Shown here piece after piece: positions 35,685 through 44,563 of a DNA stretch of 64,000 nucleotides. Source of the stretch: Pseudomonadota bacterium (GTDB lineage Bacteria > Desulfobacterota > Desulfarculia > Desulfarculales > Desulfarculaceae); NCBI GenBank assembly GCA_018902755.1, contig JAHIQI010000018.1:23474-87473 (forward strand), written 5' to 3'. Every line of letters starts with the position of its first letter. Position 1 is the stretch's first letter. Both the position numbers and the translations under genes were made by a program. The notes below the pieces were generated by a model. It was not told where the DNA came from. It did no database searches and saw only the letters and a list, made by a program, of their open reading frames with translations.

Positions 35685-36875
35685 CTAATCCTTCAGGTCG
35701 ATATGAAAAGGGGCCCTTTTGCGGGCGTGCCAATCGAGCTCGCAGCCAAAATCCGGGGTGGGCCAACCGTGGCGGCTGCGTTCCCGCAGGTTGTAAACCG
35801 CCCCATGCTTTTTGGACTCAAAGCCGATGTTGCCGTAAAAGGCGGGCTCCTCCAGCGGCCCCACGGAAATGGCTCCGGCCAGCCGAGCCTGCTCCACCAG
35901 TTCGGCCCCCTTTGGGCTGCGCACGATGAAGCCGTTCCAGTGGGGTGTTTTCTTCCAGGGCCCATCCTGCCCGCCGGCGAAAATGTCCCCCAGGGAGATG
36001 TCGGCCAACTCCGCGGTCCAGTCTGGGCACATGCGGCAACGATCCCTGATCATCCAGAGGTAATTGCTGATGCGGTCGCTGTTTTTTATGGTCGTTTCGC
36101 TACCGTCGGCGCCGTGCAGCACCACGTCCTGGGATTCCGGCCCTCCCCGGTAGGACATTTTGCGTATGTCGCCGAGATTCACATCGCTGAATTCCGCGAT
36201 AACGTGCTCGGTCACGCGGTAGGAGGTGTTGGCCCCGCAAAACAGGCCCAGAATGAAAACGATGCTTTCACTCAGGGCCTTGGCCTCTACGGAGGCCATG
36301 AGTTTGCGCAGGCCGTGCACCTGGCACGGCAAACCCACCACGGCGAGCCTCTCGCCGGGCTTGGCTTGCCTCAGCGCCGCCAAGGAAGGGCATATCTGAT
36401 ACTTCGATCCCGCGGCCTGCCTGATTTCATCGGGGGTCCGGGCCAGCATCGGCCGGGTCCGCCAGGGATGCCGTTGGTCCATGCCCGTGACCACGGCCGC
36501 GTCGATGAGCCCCCGCTCCAGGGCGTGGACAAGCAGGGCGGTGGTCAAGCCACCGCTGGCCGAGGCGAGGCGCTGGGCTTCATCTTGGGCGTACCCCCTG
36601 AGCAGGGCGGTATGAACCCCGAGGTATTGTTCCTGTCGAGTGCGGGTTCGTCCGAAAAATTTCTCTTCAAGCAAGGGCAGTGGAATCCTCGCCCCAGGGC
36701 AGACAAGGCCGCATAGGCCACAGGCGAGGCATTCACCATCCAAACAAGGCTCTTCCTGCTCCATGTCCCACTCAAGGCACCCGTTGGGGCAGGCCCCCAC
36801 GCATAGGCCGCAGGCTGTGCACAGCCCTCTTTGGATGACCTGCTTTTCCATCTCCTGGAACTGTTCAATACGCAT
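35685..36875 (-). CDS. FrhB/FpoF-like ferredoxin-flavoprotein (coenzyme F420 hydrogenase beta-subunit family)
   Basis: The 396-residue protein begins with two [4Fe-4S] motifs (CTACGLCVGACP near 19 and CLACGLCGLVCP near 50). An FrhB-family flavin domain follows with SASGGLTTAL, GLPCQVHGL, FCGANTSY and CRMCPDWTAELADISLGD. Members move electrons between ferredoxin, flavin and a partner such as a hydrogenase, glutamate synthase or reductase. No F420-related gene is in the window, so the flavin name is family-level only. It may supply electrons to the NMO-like protein, its immediate neighbour. The start is the ATG at 36875; an upstream extension lacks a ribosome site. Confidence 0.85.
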   Translation of the reverse strand: MRIEQFQEMEKQVIQRGLCTACGLCVGACPNGCLEWDMEQEEPCLDGECLACGLCGLVCPGARIPLPLLEEKFFGRTRTRQEQYLGVHTALLRGYAQDEAQRLASASGGLTTALLVHALERGLIDAAVVTGMDQRHPWRTRPMLARTPDEIRQAAGSKYQICPSLAALRQAKPGERLAVVGLPCQVHGLRKLMASVEAKALSESIVFILGLFCGANTSYRVTEHVIAEFSDVNLGDIRKMSYRGGPESQDVVLHGADGSETTIKNSDRISNYLWMIRDRCRMCPDWTAELADISLGDIFAGGQDGPWKKTPHWNGFIVRSPKGAELVEQARLAGAISVGPLEEPAFYGNIGFESKKHGAVYNLRERSRHGWPTPDFGCELDWHARKRAPFHIDLKD

Positions 36876-36916
36876 ATGGGACTTCCGAAGGTGTTGGGTT
36901 TTCCATGGGCCGGCGA

Positions 36917-36950
36917 TAAAAACCGGCCGCGGGCACGCTGGCCCGCGGCC
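36917..36950 (-). terminator. Rho-independent terminator within the catabolic cluster
   Basis: On the minus strand GGCCGCGGGC (36941-36950) pairs with GCCCGCGGCC (36925-36934), followed by a five-T run. It lies between the TAXI solute-binding gene and the FrhB-like gene, so the last three genes may need their own promoter or read-through. Confidence 0.8.
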
Positions 36951-36975
36951 AGTCACTAACTCACGGGAAGGCTTC

Positions 36976-38031
36976 CTACTTGCCCACCTTCCACCCAGGC
37001 TCCCAGAGCTTGATTTCCTTGAGGTACTTGGCTATGCCGGGATGAACCGGCACCCCCTGCACCGCGCCTATGCCCTTTATCTGCATTTCGCGGGCGAACT
37101 CCGGGTTGGTGATCCCCTTGAAGAACTTGTGGCCCTTCTTGAAGTCGGCCTGCGCCTGGGGGGAGAAGAGGGTCTTGAGATAGGTGTAGGCGTCCTCGGT
37201 CTTGACCTCGGAGCCGAAGTGCCATCCCCACCACTCCACGCCCATCCAGGTGGTCTTGCCCTTGATGCCCGTGTCCTGCTTGAAGGGGGTGGCCAGCTTT
37301 TCAAAACCGATGCCGTACTTGCCCAGCTCTGCCGCCAGCTTTTTCACCTCCGCCTCGTTGGGCTCGATGATCTTGATTTTAACTTGAGTGTCGATGTTCT
37401 GGGTCCAGCTGGGCATGGCCTTGGCGCGAGCCACCAGGTATACGCCGACGACGTCCACCAGGCCGGACTTCAAGGCGTTGGCCGCGTCCATGTAGCCCAT
37501 CTGCACGTTTTTGCCCATCTTGATGTCCAGGGCCTTGAGCATGTACTTGAAGCCCTCGGATATGCCGCTGCCCATCTTGCCGGGGAAAACCTTTTTGCCA
37601 TCGATGTCCGCCAGGCTCTTGATGTCGTCGCGATCGGCCCTGGTGATCCAAAAGAGGTTGGCGTCAAAGTAGTAGAAGCCCTGGTAGATTTTGTTCTTGA
37701 GCGGGGTCTTGGCATAAGGGCCCTGGGAATTGAATGCCTGCCACAGATCCACGCCGCTGCCGTAGGGGATGGCGCACTTTCCCGCCGCGGCGTCCCTGAA
37801 ACCAGCCACCGGCGAGGAATAGGGGATGCCGGAGATCTTCAGGTCGGAATACTTGCTGATGGTCTTGGCAATGGTGGTTCCCACGGCATAGCCCGCCGTG
37901 CCTTCCCGGTTGATGTTCATAATCAAGGTGTCGTCCGCGGTGGCCTGGAGTGGAACGGCCATGACCCCGGCAACCATGGCCAAGCCGGCCAGCAAAATGG
38001 TGATGTTCATCTTTAAACTTTTAAATGACAT
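36976..38031 (-). CDS. TAXI-family TRAP transporter solute-binding protein
   Basis: The 351-residue protein starts with a signal peptide (about residues 1-32, ending near LQATA). A TAXI-type binding domain follows: IMNINREGTAGYAVGT, PYSSPVAGFRDAAAGKCAIPYG, then GLVDVVGVYLVARAKAMPSW and PEFAREMQIKGIG. TAXI receptors pair with fused DctQM permeases and take up organic acids. The downstream permease gene, upstream on this strand, is 32 bp away. A GGGAGGG site is 6 bases before the ATG. It is followed by a terminator. Confidence 0.9.
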   Translation of the reverse strand: MSFKSLKMNITILLAGLAMVAGVMAVPLQATADDTLIMNINREGTAGYAVGTTIAKTISKYSDLKISGIPYSSPVAGFRDAAAGKCAIPYGSGVDLWQAFNSQGPYAKTPLKNKIYQGFYYFDANLFWITRADRDDIKSLADIDGKKVFPGKMGSGISEGFKYMLKALDIKMGKNVQMGYMDAANALKSGLVDVVGVYLVARAKAMPSWTQNIDTQVKIKIIEPNEAEVKKLAAELGKYGIGFEKLATPFKQDTGIKGKTTWMGVEWWGWHFGSEVKTEDAYTYLKTLFSPQAQADFKKGHKFFKGITNPEFAREMQIKGIGAVQGVPVHPGIAKYLKEIKLWEPGWKVGK

Positions 38032-38063
38032 GAACTTCCCTCCCTTTTCGTTGGGTTACCCCT

Positions 38064-39992
38064 CTATGCCGGATTCGCATCCAGCTTCTTTCTCCAATAA
38101 ATGGAAATCAGTCCCAGCAGGACCACGCTGACCGCCACCGCGCCCCAGGCCATAGCCGTGTACGAGGAAAACAGGGCCAAAAAGCCTACGGCCAACAAAA
38201 GCGCCCTGGTCACGCTGACCACGACGCCGGGATATCTGATTTGCAGGCCGGCGGTGATGGCGATGATGCCCACCCCCACGCGCACGAAGGCCACCAGGCC
38301 TTCCCCGTCGAGCTTGAGCAGGTTGGGTTGGAAAATGAAACAGAAAGGCAAAAGGTACTTGGCCACGCCCAGCTTCATGGATTCCCATGCGGTTTCCATG
38401 TAACCAGACCCGCTTAGGCCGCAGGCGATGGGTATGATGCCGGCCACCGGCGGGGTTATGGCCGAAAGCATCGCAAAATAGAAGATGGCGAAGTGGGTGG
38501 CCAAATCCGGAATGCCGAAGGACTGCAGGGCCGGCGCGGCCACGATCACGGTGAGAATATAGGCGGCCACCGTGGTGACCGCCATCCCGAAGAGGATGCA
38601 CACCAGCATCACCAGCATGATCACCGGCACCATGTGGTTGCCGCCCAACTCCACCAGGCCGTAGGACAGGCGGGTGGAAAGGCCCGAGCCCACCAAGATT
38701 TTGACCACGATGCCCAGGCAAGCCAGCAGCAGGATGATGGGCGCGGTTCCGGCGGCGGCCCGCACCGCTCCATCCACCAGGGTGCTGGCCAGGTCCTTGG
38801 CCGACCTTCGGCGGGAAGGCACCACCACCCGCAAGAAGATTTGGGCCACCAGATAGACCACCACGCCGTAGAAGCCGCAGGTCATGGCGTCCAATCTGGG
38901 CACCACCAACAGGTAGAAAATGGACCCCATGCCCAGGGCCAGGCAGATGCCGTCCCATGAGGAGCCCTGTCTCTTTATCTGGCCTTCGTTTTCAAAGGTG
39001 CGCTTGTTGTGGGTGGGCTTCATGTAGATGAGGGTGATTATGTAGACTGCGACCACTATTGAAAAATAGAAGAGGATCGCGGGAAGGACCCCGGCCACCA
39101 CCACGTCCAAGTACTGGATGCCCAGATATTCGGCGATGACAAAGGCGGTGGTGCCCATGATGGGCGGCATGATCTGGCCTCCGGCCGAGGCGGCGGCCTC
39201 GATACCTCCCGCCACTTTGGGGGGAATTCCATGCTGCTTCATAAGGGGGATGGTGAAGGCGCCGGTGCCCGCCAGGTTGGCCGCGGCGCTGCCGGTGAAC
39301 GAGCCGAAGATCATGCTGGCCAACACGCCTATCTGCGGGATCATGCGCTCGTTGCGGCGGGCCAGGTGGCGCACCATGTCTATCACGTAGTCCATTCCGC
39401 CAAAGACCCTGACGAAACCGGCGAAAACGATGAAGATGGCCACGTATTTGAGCCCCACCTGGGGCAGCATGCCGAACATGCCGCTGAAGCTGAGCGAGGT
39501 CTCCTGCAGGAGCCTTTCCAGGCGCATGCCGGGGTGATACAAAAAGCCCGGCAGGAACTGCCCCAGCAGGCCGTAGAGCAGAAAAACGGTGACCACCAGG
39601 GGGATGGTGAGGCCATAGCAAATGTAGGTGAAAACCAGGGTGAGCACGATCAGCAGCACGGCCAGAACGTAATCCAGGGTGTTGTTGGCGCCGTCCCTCT
39701 CGTATAGCAGGGAAGGGTACTCCGTGTAGAAGTAGAGCCCGATGAACAGCCAGATCAGCGCCAACGCGGTGATGAGGCCGCCCGAGACCCAGGCTCCCAT
39801 CCTGGCGGTGAACAGCCGGACCTGCATCAGGGAAACGAAGATGGCCGAGAGGGCGATGAGGCCCACCACCACCTGCTGGGGAGAGGCGAAAAACGAAATG
39901 ATGAAATAGCCGATGTAGGCGACGTAGAAAACGGACAAGGCTTTTATCAGGAAGTCCCTAAATTTGTCGGTTCTGGATACTTCTTTTTCCAT
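38064..39992 (-). CDS. TRAP transporter fused permease (DctQ-DctM)
   Basis: The 642-residue membrane protein combines a DctQ-like four-helix N-terminal part (about 1-180, helices at 14-35, 40-60, 70-90, 105-140) with a DctM-like permease of about twelve helices. It carries the family motifs FGSFTGSAAANLAGTGAF near 255 and MPPIMGTTAFVIAEYLG near 300. The C-terminal third repeats the membrane pattern around AAYILTVIVAAPAL. It moves a carboxylate together with Na+ or H+ using the TAXI receptor encoded 32 bp downstream. The thiolase gene precedes it on the strand by 68 bp. Confidence 0.92.
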   Translation of the reverse strand: MEKEVSRTDKFRDFLIKALSVFYVAYIGYFIISFFASPQQVVVGLIALSAIFVSLMQVRLFTARMGAWVSGGLITALALIWLFIGLYFYTEYPSLLYERDGANNTLDYVLAVLLIVLTLVFTYICYGLTIPLVVTVFLLYGLLGQFLPGFLYHPGMRLERLLQETSLSFSGMFGMLPQVGLKYVAIFIVFAGFVRVFGGMDYVIDMVRHLARRNERMIPQIGVLASMIFGSFTGSAAANLAGTGAFTIPLMKQHGIPPKVAGGIEAAASAGGQIMPPIMGTTAFVIAEYLGIQYLDVVVAGVLPAILFYFSIVVAVYIITLIYMKPTHNKRTFENEGQIKRQGSSWDGICLALGMGSIFYLLVVPRLDAMTCGFYGVVVYLVAQIFLRVVVPSRRRSAKDLASTLVDGAVRAAAGTAPIILLLACLGIVVKILVGSGLSTRLSYGLVELGGNHMVPVIMLVMLVCILFGMAVTTVAAYILTVIVAAPALQSFGIPDLATHFAIFYFAMLSAITPPVAGIIPIACGLSGSGYMETAWESMKLGVAKYLLPFCFIFQPNLLKLDGEGLVAFVRVGVGIIAITAGLQIRYPGVVVSVTRALLLAVGFLALFSSYTAMAWGAVAVSVVLLGLISIYWRKKLDANPA

Positions 39993-40060
39993 CTACGACA
40001 CCTCCGGTGGGTTCGAACCGGTCATAATTTCATTCATGGCCGACAGCGCCCCGCCTTGTT

Positions 40061-41221
40061 TCACCTAGTCAAAATGGTCACGGAACTGTTGGGCCCCGCC
40101 CCCATGGCGTGGGCCAGGCCGACCCGCGCCTTTTTCACCTGACGCGCCCCGGCCTCGTCGCGCAGTTGGGTTACGAGCTCACAAATCTGTCCCAGACCCG
40201 TGGCCCCCAAGGGATGCCCACGGGACATGAGGCCACCGTCGGTATTCACGGGCAAGTCTCCGTCCAGATCGAATTTGCCGTCCCGCAGCAGGCCCGCGGC
40301 CTCGCCTTTTTTGCAGAAGCCCAGTTTCTCCATGCCCCAAAGCTCCGAGGGGACAGTGGTGTCGTAGCCCTGCACGATATCGATGTCCTCGGGCCCGTAG
40401 CCGGAGACCTGGTATGCCTGCTGGGCCGACAGCTCCAGGATTCCGACCTCTGGGGGAAATTGCAGGCTGCTGGCGATTCCGGCGGCCGGCATGCCGTCGC
40501 CGTACACCCCGGAGGTGATGACCGAAGCCGCGATCTTCACCGCGCGGGATAGAGACTTCAGCTTGTTTTTGCTGCACACCACGGCGGCGGCGGCTCCATC
40601 GGCCAAGGGACAGCAGTGCAAAAGCCTCAACGGCTCGGCCACCATGCGGGAGGCCATGACATCTTCCAGGCTCACCGGCTTCTGGAAGCGGGCGTTGGGG
40701 TTCATGGCCCCGTTTTTGCGGTTTTTAACCGTGACCCTGGCCAGGTCCTCCTCGGTGACCCCGGTCTCCCTCATGTACTCCACGGTTTCCAGGGCGTAGT
40801 TGCCCACCTGGATGTTGAAACCGGAAGCAAGCTCCCATGGCCGGAAGGCCGTGCTAGGTATGGGCCCCCGGGGCATCTTTTCCATGCCCAGGGCCAGCAC
40901 CACGTCGTAGATTTCCGCCGCGACCATGAGGTATGCCAGGCGCAAGGAAGAGCTCCCGCTGGAGCAGGCGTTTTCCACGTTGATTACGGGAATTCCCGTC
41001 AAGCCGACTTCCTTGATGGCTTGGTGGCCGGAGGCCGTCCCCTGGTACACGCTGCCGCAGAAGGCGGCCTGTATATCGTTCCAGCCCATCTCGGCGTCGG
41101 CCAACGCCTTGAAAATGGCCTCGCTACCAAAGTCGTAGCACTCCTGTTGTTCAAAGAATCCCCACTGGGTAAGCCCTATGCCGGCTACATAGACTTCTCT
41201 CATCTCATTGAGGTTTTTCAT
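40061..41221 (-). CDS. Thiolase-superfamily protein (lipid-transfer/SCP-x-type)
   Basis: The 386-residue protein has the active-site Cys in NVENACSSGSSSLR near 90, a late His in MSRGHPLGATGLGQI near 345, and ends in GLAHAMGAGPNSSVTIL. The sequence lies closer to the SCP-x/acetyl-CoA acetyltransferase branch that works with a DUF35 partner than to classical thiolases. The DUF35 gene is directly upstream on the strand (13 bp). It probably cleaves or condenses a beta-ketoacyl-CoA, maybe with a bulky side chain. The ORF was chosen from the second ATG-rich start context. Confidence 0.87.
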   Translation of the reverse strand: MKNLNEMREVYVAGIGLTQWGFFEQQECYDFGSEAIFKALADAEMGWNDIQAAFCGSVYQGTASGHQAIKEVGLTGIPVINVENACSSGSSSLRLAYLMVAAEIYDVVLALGMEKMPRGPIPSTAFRPWELASGFNIQVGNYALETVEYMRETGVTEEDLARVTVKNRKNGAMNPNARFQKPVSLEDVMASRMVAEPLRLLHCCPLADGAAAAVVCSKNKLKSLSRAVKIAASVITSGVYGDGMPAAGIASSLQFPPEVGILELSAQQAYQVSGYGPEDIDIVQGYDTTVPSELWGMEKLGFCKKGEAAGLLRDGKFDLDGDLPVNTDGGLMSRGHPLGATGLGQICELVTQLRDEAGARQVKKARVGLAHAMGAGPNSSVTILTR

Positions 41222-41234
41222 GGCGGCCTCCGAT

Positions 41235-41669
41235 TCAGGCGACTGGCGTAAACATGAAGGTCATAATTTCCCGGCCCTCCGGATCTTGGTACAAGGGCTT
41301 GATCACCAGTTCCGCCTCTCCCCCGACTGGAATGGAGTCCAGGTCATCCGCGGTTATCTGACTGACCAGCCGAAGCCCATCGGACAAATCCACCAATCCA
41401 TAGGCATAGGGCACCGGGCCATGGTAGAAGCCTCCGGCGGGCGGTTGGCGCACCACGGTTACGGCGGATATCCTGCCTCTGGGGCTAAGCAGTATTTCCT
41501 CCAGGGTCTGTTGCTGGCAGTGGAGGCACCAGCCCTTGGGTTTTTTGGGGAAATAGACCTCTCCGCAGTTGGTGCAGCGGCTGCCTATGAGCCTGGGACC
41601 GCCATCCGGGGTGCCGGAGGTCCAAAAGCCTTCCTTTAAGGGAACTTGTTGCTGATTGCTCTCGCCCAT
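41235..41669 (-). CDS. Zn-ribbon/OB-fold protein (DUF35 family)
   Basis: The 144-residue protein has a rubredoxin-like zinc ribbon with CTNCGEVYFPKKPKGWCLHC near 30-52. The OB-fold part contains ISAVTVV, VPYAYGLVDLSDGLRLV and IPVGGEAEL. Such proteins form complexes with SCP-x-type thiolases and act as CoA-binding or assembly partners. It sits 13 bp from the thiolase gene on the same strand. It ends with an in-frame FTPVA tail. Confidence 0.88.
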   Translation of the reverse strand: MGESNQQQVPLKEGFWTSGTPDGGPRLIGSRCTNCGEVYFPKKPKGWCLHCQQQTLEEILLSPRGRISAVTVVRQPPAGGFYHGPVPYAYGLVDLSDGLRLVSQITADDLDSIPVGGEAELVIKPLYQDPEGREIMTFMFTPVA

Positions 41670-41720
41670 TGGTCGCGTTTCTCCCCTGAATCTTTTTAAA
41701 GCCGGGGATGCCGGCAGCGC

Positions 41721-42500
41721 CTACTTCCCCTTGAACTCTGGTTTGCGTTTTTGTTGAAAGGCGTTGATGGCCTCTTGATAGTCCTCGGTGAGGCTTATCA
41801 TGGCCGCGCATTTGGCTTCGAAGTCGATGCCCTGGGCAAAGGGCATCTGCATGCCTTCATCGATGGCCGCCTTGTAAAGCTTCAGCACCACGGGCGGCCT
41901 CTGCTTGTAAAGCTCGGCCAGCTCCCTGGCGGCGCTCATCAACTCGGCAACGGGCACCACCCGGTTGACCAGGTTTATGCGCTCGGCCTGTTGAGGGTCC
42001 ATGGGCAGGCCGCTGAAGATGAGCTCCTTGGCGCGGGCTATGCCTATGAGGCGCGGCAGCCTTTGGGCGCTGCCGCCCCCGCCCATGATCCCCAGCTTGG
42101 CGTGCGCGTCGCCCAGCTTGGCGTTGTCGGCGGCGATGCGAATGTCGCAGGTGCAAGCCAGTTCCAAGCCGCCGCCCAGGCAATAACCCGCGATGGCCGC
42201 GATCACCGGCTTCCCCAGGTCTTCGATGAGGTGGTAGTAGCTGTAGGTTCGCTTGGGGCTCAGCTTGTCCCATAGGGTGGAAGGGCCCGGCTGGTCGCTC
42301 ACATCCGCGCCGGCGCAAAAAACCTTTGGCCCGCCGGTGATGATCAAGACCCTAACCCCCTGGTCCAGGCCGGTATCCAAGATGGCCTCGATCAATTCGT
42401 CACGCATGACCGAGTTGATGGTGTTGAGCTTGTCGGGCCGGTTCAGGGTGATGGTGGCCACGCCATCGGTCTTGTCGTAAATGATCGTTTGATAAGACAT
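41721..42500 (-). CDS. Enoyl-CoA hydratase/isomerase-family (crotonase) protein
   Basis: The 259-residue protein has the crotonase fold: VATITLNRPDKLNTINSVM, oxyanion segment KVFCAGADVS near 62, and AGYCLGGGLELACTCD near 107. The first catalytic Glu (in GLELA) is kept. The position of the second, usually Glu in a QPE motif, reads GDAHAKLG, so His replaces it. This argues against a plain hydratase; a hydrolase, isomerase or other crotonase reaction is possible. The ATG at 42500 lies behind GGAGG; an upstream frame extension is not used. It sits 30 bp from the SDR gene. Confidence 0.88.
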   Translation of the reverse strand: MSYQTIIYDKTDGVATITLNRPDKLNTINSVMRDELIEAILDTGLDQGVRVLIITGGPKVFCAGADVSDQPGPSTLWDKLSPKRTYSYYHLIEDLGKPVIAAIAGYCLGGGLELACTCDIRIAADNAKLGDAHAKLGIMGGGGSAQRLPRLIGIARAKELIFSGLPMDPQQAERINLVNRVVPVAELMSAARELAELYKQRPPVVLKLYKAAIDEGMQMPFAQGIDFEAKCAAMISLTEDYQEAINAFQQKRKPEFKGK

Positions 42501-42529
42501 CCATACCTCCCGTCTTACTGCGACCGGGT

Positions 42530-43312
42530 CTAGAACAGGGCGTAGCCGCCGTTCACGCTGAGCGTCTGGCCGGTGACCCATCCCGCCCGCTCGGAGCACA
42601 GGAAGCAGATGGCGTCGGCCGCGTCCTGGGGCTGGCCGAAGCGCCGGATCAGGTAGACCGACATGAAGCTCTTTTGCAGCGCCTCGAGGGTGATGCCCTT
42701 GCGCTCGGCGATCTGCTGCTGATAGATGCGCCCGCCGGGGGTGTCCATGGCCGACAGGGCCACGCAGTTAACCCGGATGAGATGACGACCCAGTTCCCGG
42801 GCCAGGGACTTGCTGAAGGCGATGACCCCGCCCTTGGCCGCCGAGTACACCGGGTTGTTCACCTCGCCCACCCGGCCCGCGTCGGACACCACGTAGACGA
42901 TGGAGCCGCCCTTGTTGGCGATCATGCCGTCGATCACCGCCTTGGTGGAATAAAGCGGGCCCATGAGGTTCAGGTTCAGGGCGAAGTCCCAGTCCTCCTT
43001 GCCCGATTTCTGGAAGGGCTTGCGCTCACCCCGGCCGGGGATGTGCACCAGGATGTCGATGTTGCCCATCTGCTCAATGGCCTGCTTAACCGCCGCCTCG
43101 ACCTGTTCCTGCTGGGTCACGTCCACCTGGAACCACAGGGCCTCGCCGCCCATGGCCTTAACCTTGTCGGCCGTCTCCTTCACCTTTTCCGCATTGATAT
43201 CGGCCAGGGCCAGCTTGGCCCCTTCGGCGGCCAGCATCTGCGCCACCAGAACCCCGATCCCCTCTCCGCCCCCGTTGATGAAGACGTTTTTACCTTTCAC
43301 TCCCAGATCCAT
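42530..43312 (-). CDS. Short-chain dehydrogenase/reductase
   Basis: The 260-residue SDR has a nucleotide motif GGGEGIGVLVA near 13-23, NAG-like region LVHIPGRG (the Asn is not kept), catalytic Ser in YVVSDAGRVG, and YxxxK in YSAAKGGVIAFSK near 157. The C-terminus ends GWVTGQTLSVNGGYALF, typical of NAD(P)-dependent hydroxyacyl-CoA or alcohol dehydrogenases. An AAGGAG site lies 5 bases before the ATG. It is likely the 3-hydroxyacyl-CoA-oxidising step of the cluster. The exact substrate is unknown. Confidence 0.9.
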   Translation of the reverse strand: MDLGVKGKNVFINGGGEGIGVLVAQMLAAEGAKLALADINAEKVKETADKVKAMGGEALWFQVDVTQQEQVEAAVKQAIEQMGNIDILVHIPGRGERKPFQKSGKEDWDFALNLNLMGPLYSTKAVIDGMIANKGGSIVYVVSDAGRVGEVNNPVYSAAKGGVIAFSKSLARELGRHLIRVNCVALSAMDTPGGRIYQQQIAERKGITLEALQKSFMSVYLIRRFGQPQDAADAICFLCSERAGWVTGQTLSVNGGYALF

Positions 43313-43378
43313 TTTTTCTCCTTTGAATAGGGCATGGGCGCTACGTCGCCCCGAGTTGTCGCCAAGATTCCCGGCCTC

Positions 43379-44521
43379 TCAAGCAAAGGCGGACACGCCG
43401 AGAATCTCTCGCCCCAAAAGCAGTTTTTGTATTTCCGTGGTTCCCTCGGCTATGGTCAGGTGGCGCACGTCCCGGAAGTAGCGCTCCACCGGAAACTCCG
43501 AGGTGTAGCCGTAGCCGCCGTGCACCTGGATGGCCTTGTTGCAGACCTCCACCATGGCCTCGGTGGCGTAGAGCTTGGCAAAGGAGGCCTCGCGGCGGCA
43601 CTGTACTTCTCGGTCGAGCAGCGAGGCCGCCCGCATGCCGAGCAGGCGGGCGGTGTCCACCTTCAAGGCCATCTCCACGATCATCTCCTGCACCAGTTGG
43701 AAGTGGGCTATGGTCTTGCCGAACTGCACCCGCTCCTGGGCGTAGCGTATGGAGGCCTCCAGGGCGGCTTGGCCCAAACCGACCACCGCAAAGGTCACGT
43801 TGACCCTGCCCTCGTTCAGTCCGCTAAGGGCTATGCGCTGGCCATCGCCCTCATTGCCCAGGCGGTTTTCCACCGGCACGCGGCAGTCCACAAAAGCCAG
43901 CTCGGCCAAGGACGAGCAATGCATGCCCATCTTGCGGATGTTGCGCGCCTCGAAGGCGGACTCGCCCTTGTGCACCAAAAAGGCGGTCAGCCCCTTGGAA
44001 CCCTTGACCTTGGCGTAGACCATCACCAGGTCCGCCAGGCCACCGCCGGTGATCAGGGTCTTGGTTCCGTTGATCACATAGTGGTCGCCGTCGCGCTCGG
44101 CTTTGGTCTCCACGGAGCCGGTGTCAGACCCCACGTTTGGTTCGGTGAGGGCAAAGCAGGCCAGATCATCCATGGCCAACAGGCGGGGCAGATACTTTTC
44201 CCGCTGAGCCTCGCTCCCCATGCGCCCCAGCAGCTTGGTGACCAAGGCCGAGGAGGTGACCATGGTCCGCAAGGACGCCCAGGTCCGGCTCAGCTCTTCC
44301 ACCATCAGGCAATAGGTGAGGAAGTCCAGCCCCAGGCCCCCGCGCTCTTCGGAAACCAAGCCGCCCGCATAACCGTAGGGCTCCAATTTCTTGAAAATGT
44401 CCTTGCCGATTATCTTGCGCTCGGTCTCATACTCCTCCACCAGGGGGGCTATCTCGTTGGCCAGGAATTTCCTGACCGTGTCCTTGATAATCCGCTGCTC
44501 TTGAGTCAGTTGAACGTCCAT
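43379..44521 (-). CDS. Acyl-CoA dehydrogenase
   Basis: The 380-residue FAD enzyme shows CFALTEPNVGSDTGS near 122 (FAD-binding), the mid-domain SNGTKTLITGGG-type segment, and the catalytic Glu in LTIAEGTTEIQKLLLGREILG near 360. The length and HGGYGYTSEFPVERYFRD are typical of short/branched-chain enzymes. It should introduce a double bond into the acyl-CoA made by the ligase. ETF genes are not present in this window. It lies 42 bp from the CoA-transferase gene and 66 bp before the SDR gene. Confidence 0.93.
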   Translation of the reverse strand: MDVQLTQEQRIIKDTVRKFLANEIAPLVEEYETERKIIGKDIFKKLEPYGYAGGLVSEERGGLGLDFLTYCLMVEELSRTWASLRTMVTSSALVTKLLGRMGSEAQREKYLPRLLAMDDLACFALTEPNVGSDTGSVETKAERDGDHYVINGTKTLITGGGLADLVMVYAKVKGSKGLTAFLVHKGESAFEARNIRKMGMHCSSLAELAFVDCRVPVENRLGNEGDGQRIALSGLNEGRVNVTFAVVGLGQAALEASIRYAQERVQFGKTIAHFQLVQEMIVEMALKVDTARLLGMRAASLLDREVQCRREASFAKLYATEAMVEVCNKAIQVHGGYGYTSEFPVERYFRDVRHLTIAEGTTEIQKLLLGREILGVSAFA

Positions 44522-44563
44522 ATCGCATCAACCTTGCTTACTTGAATTAACTTGCACTATTTC

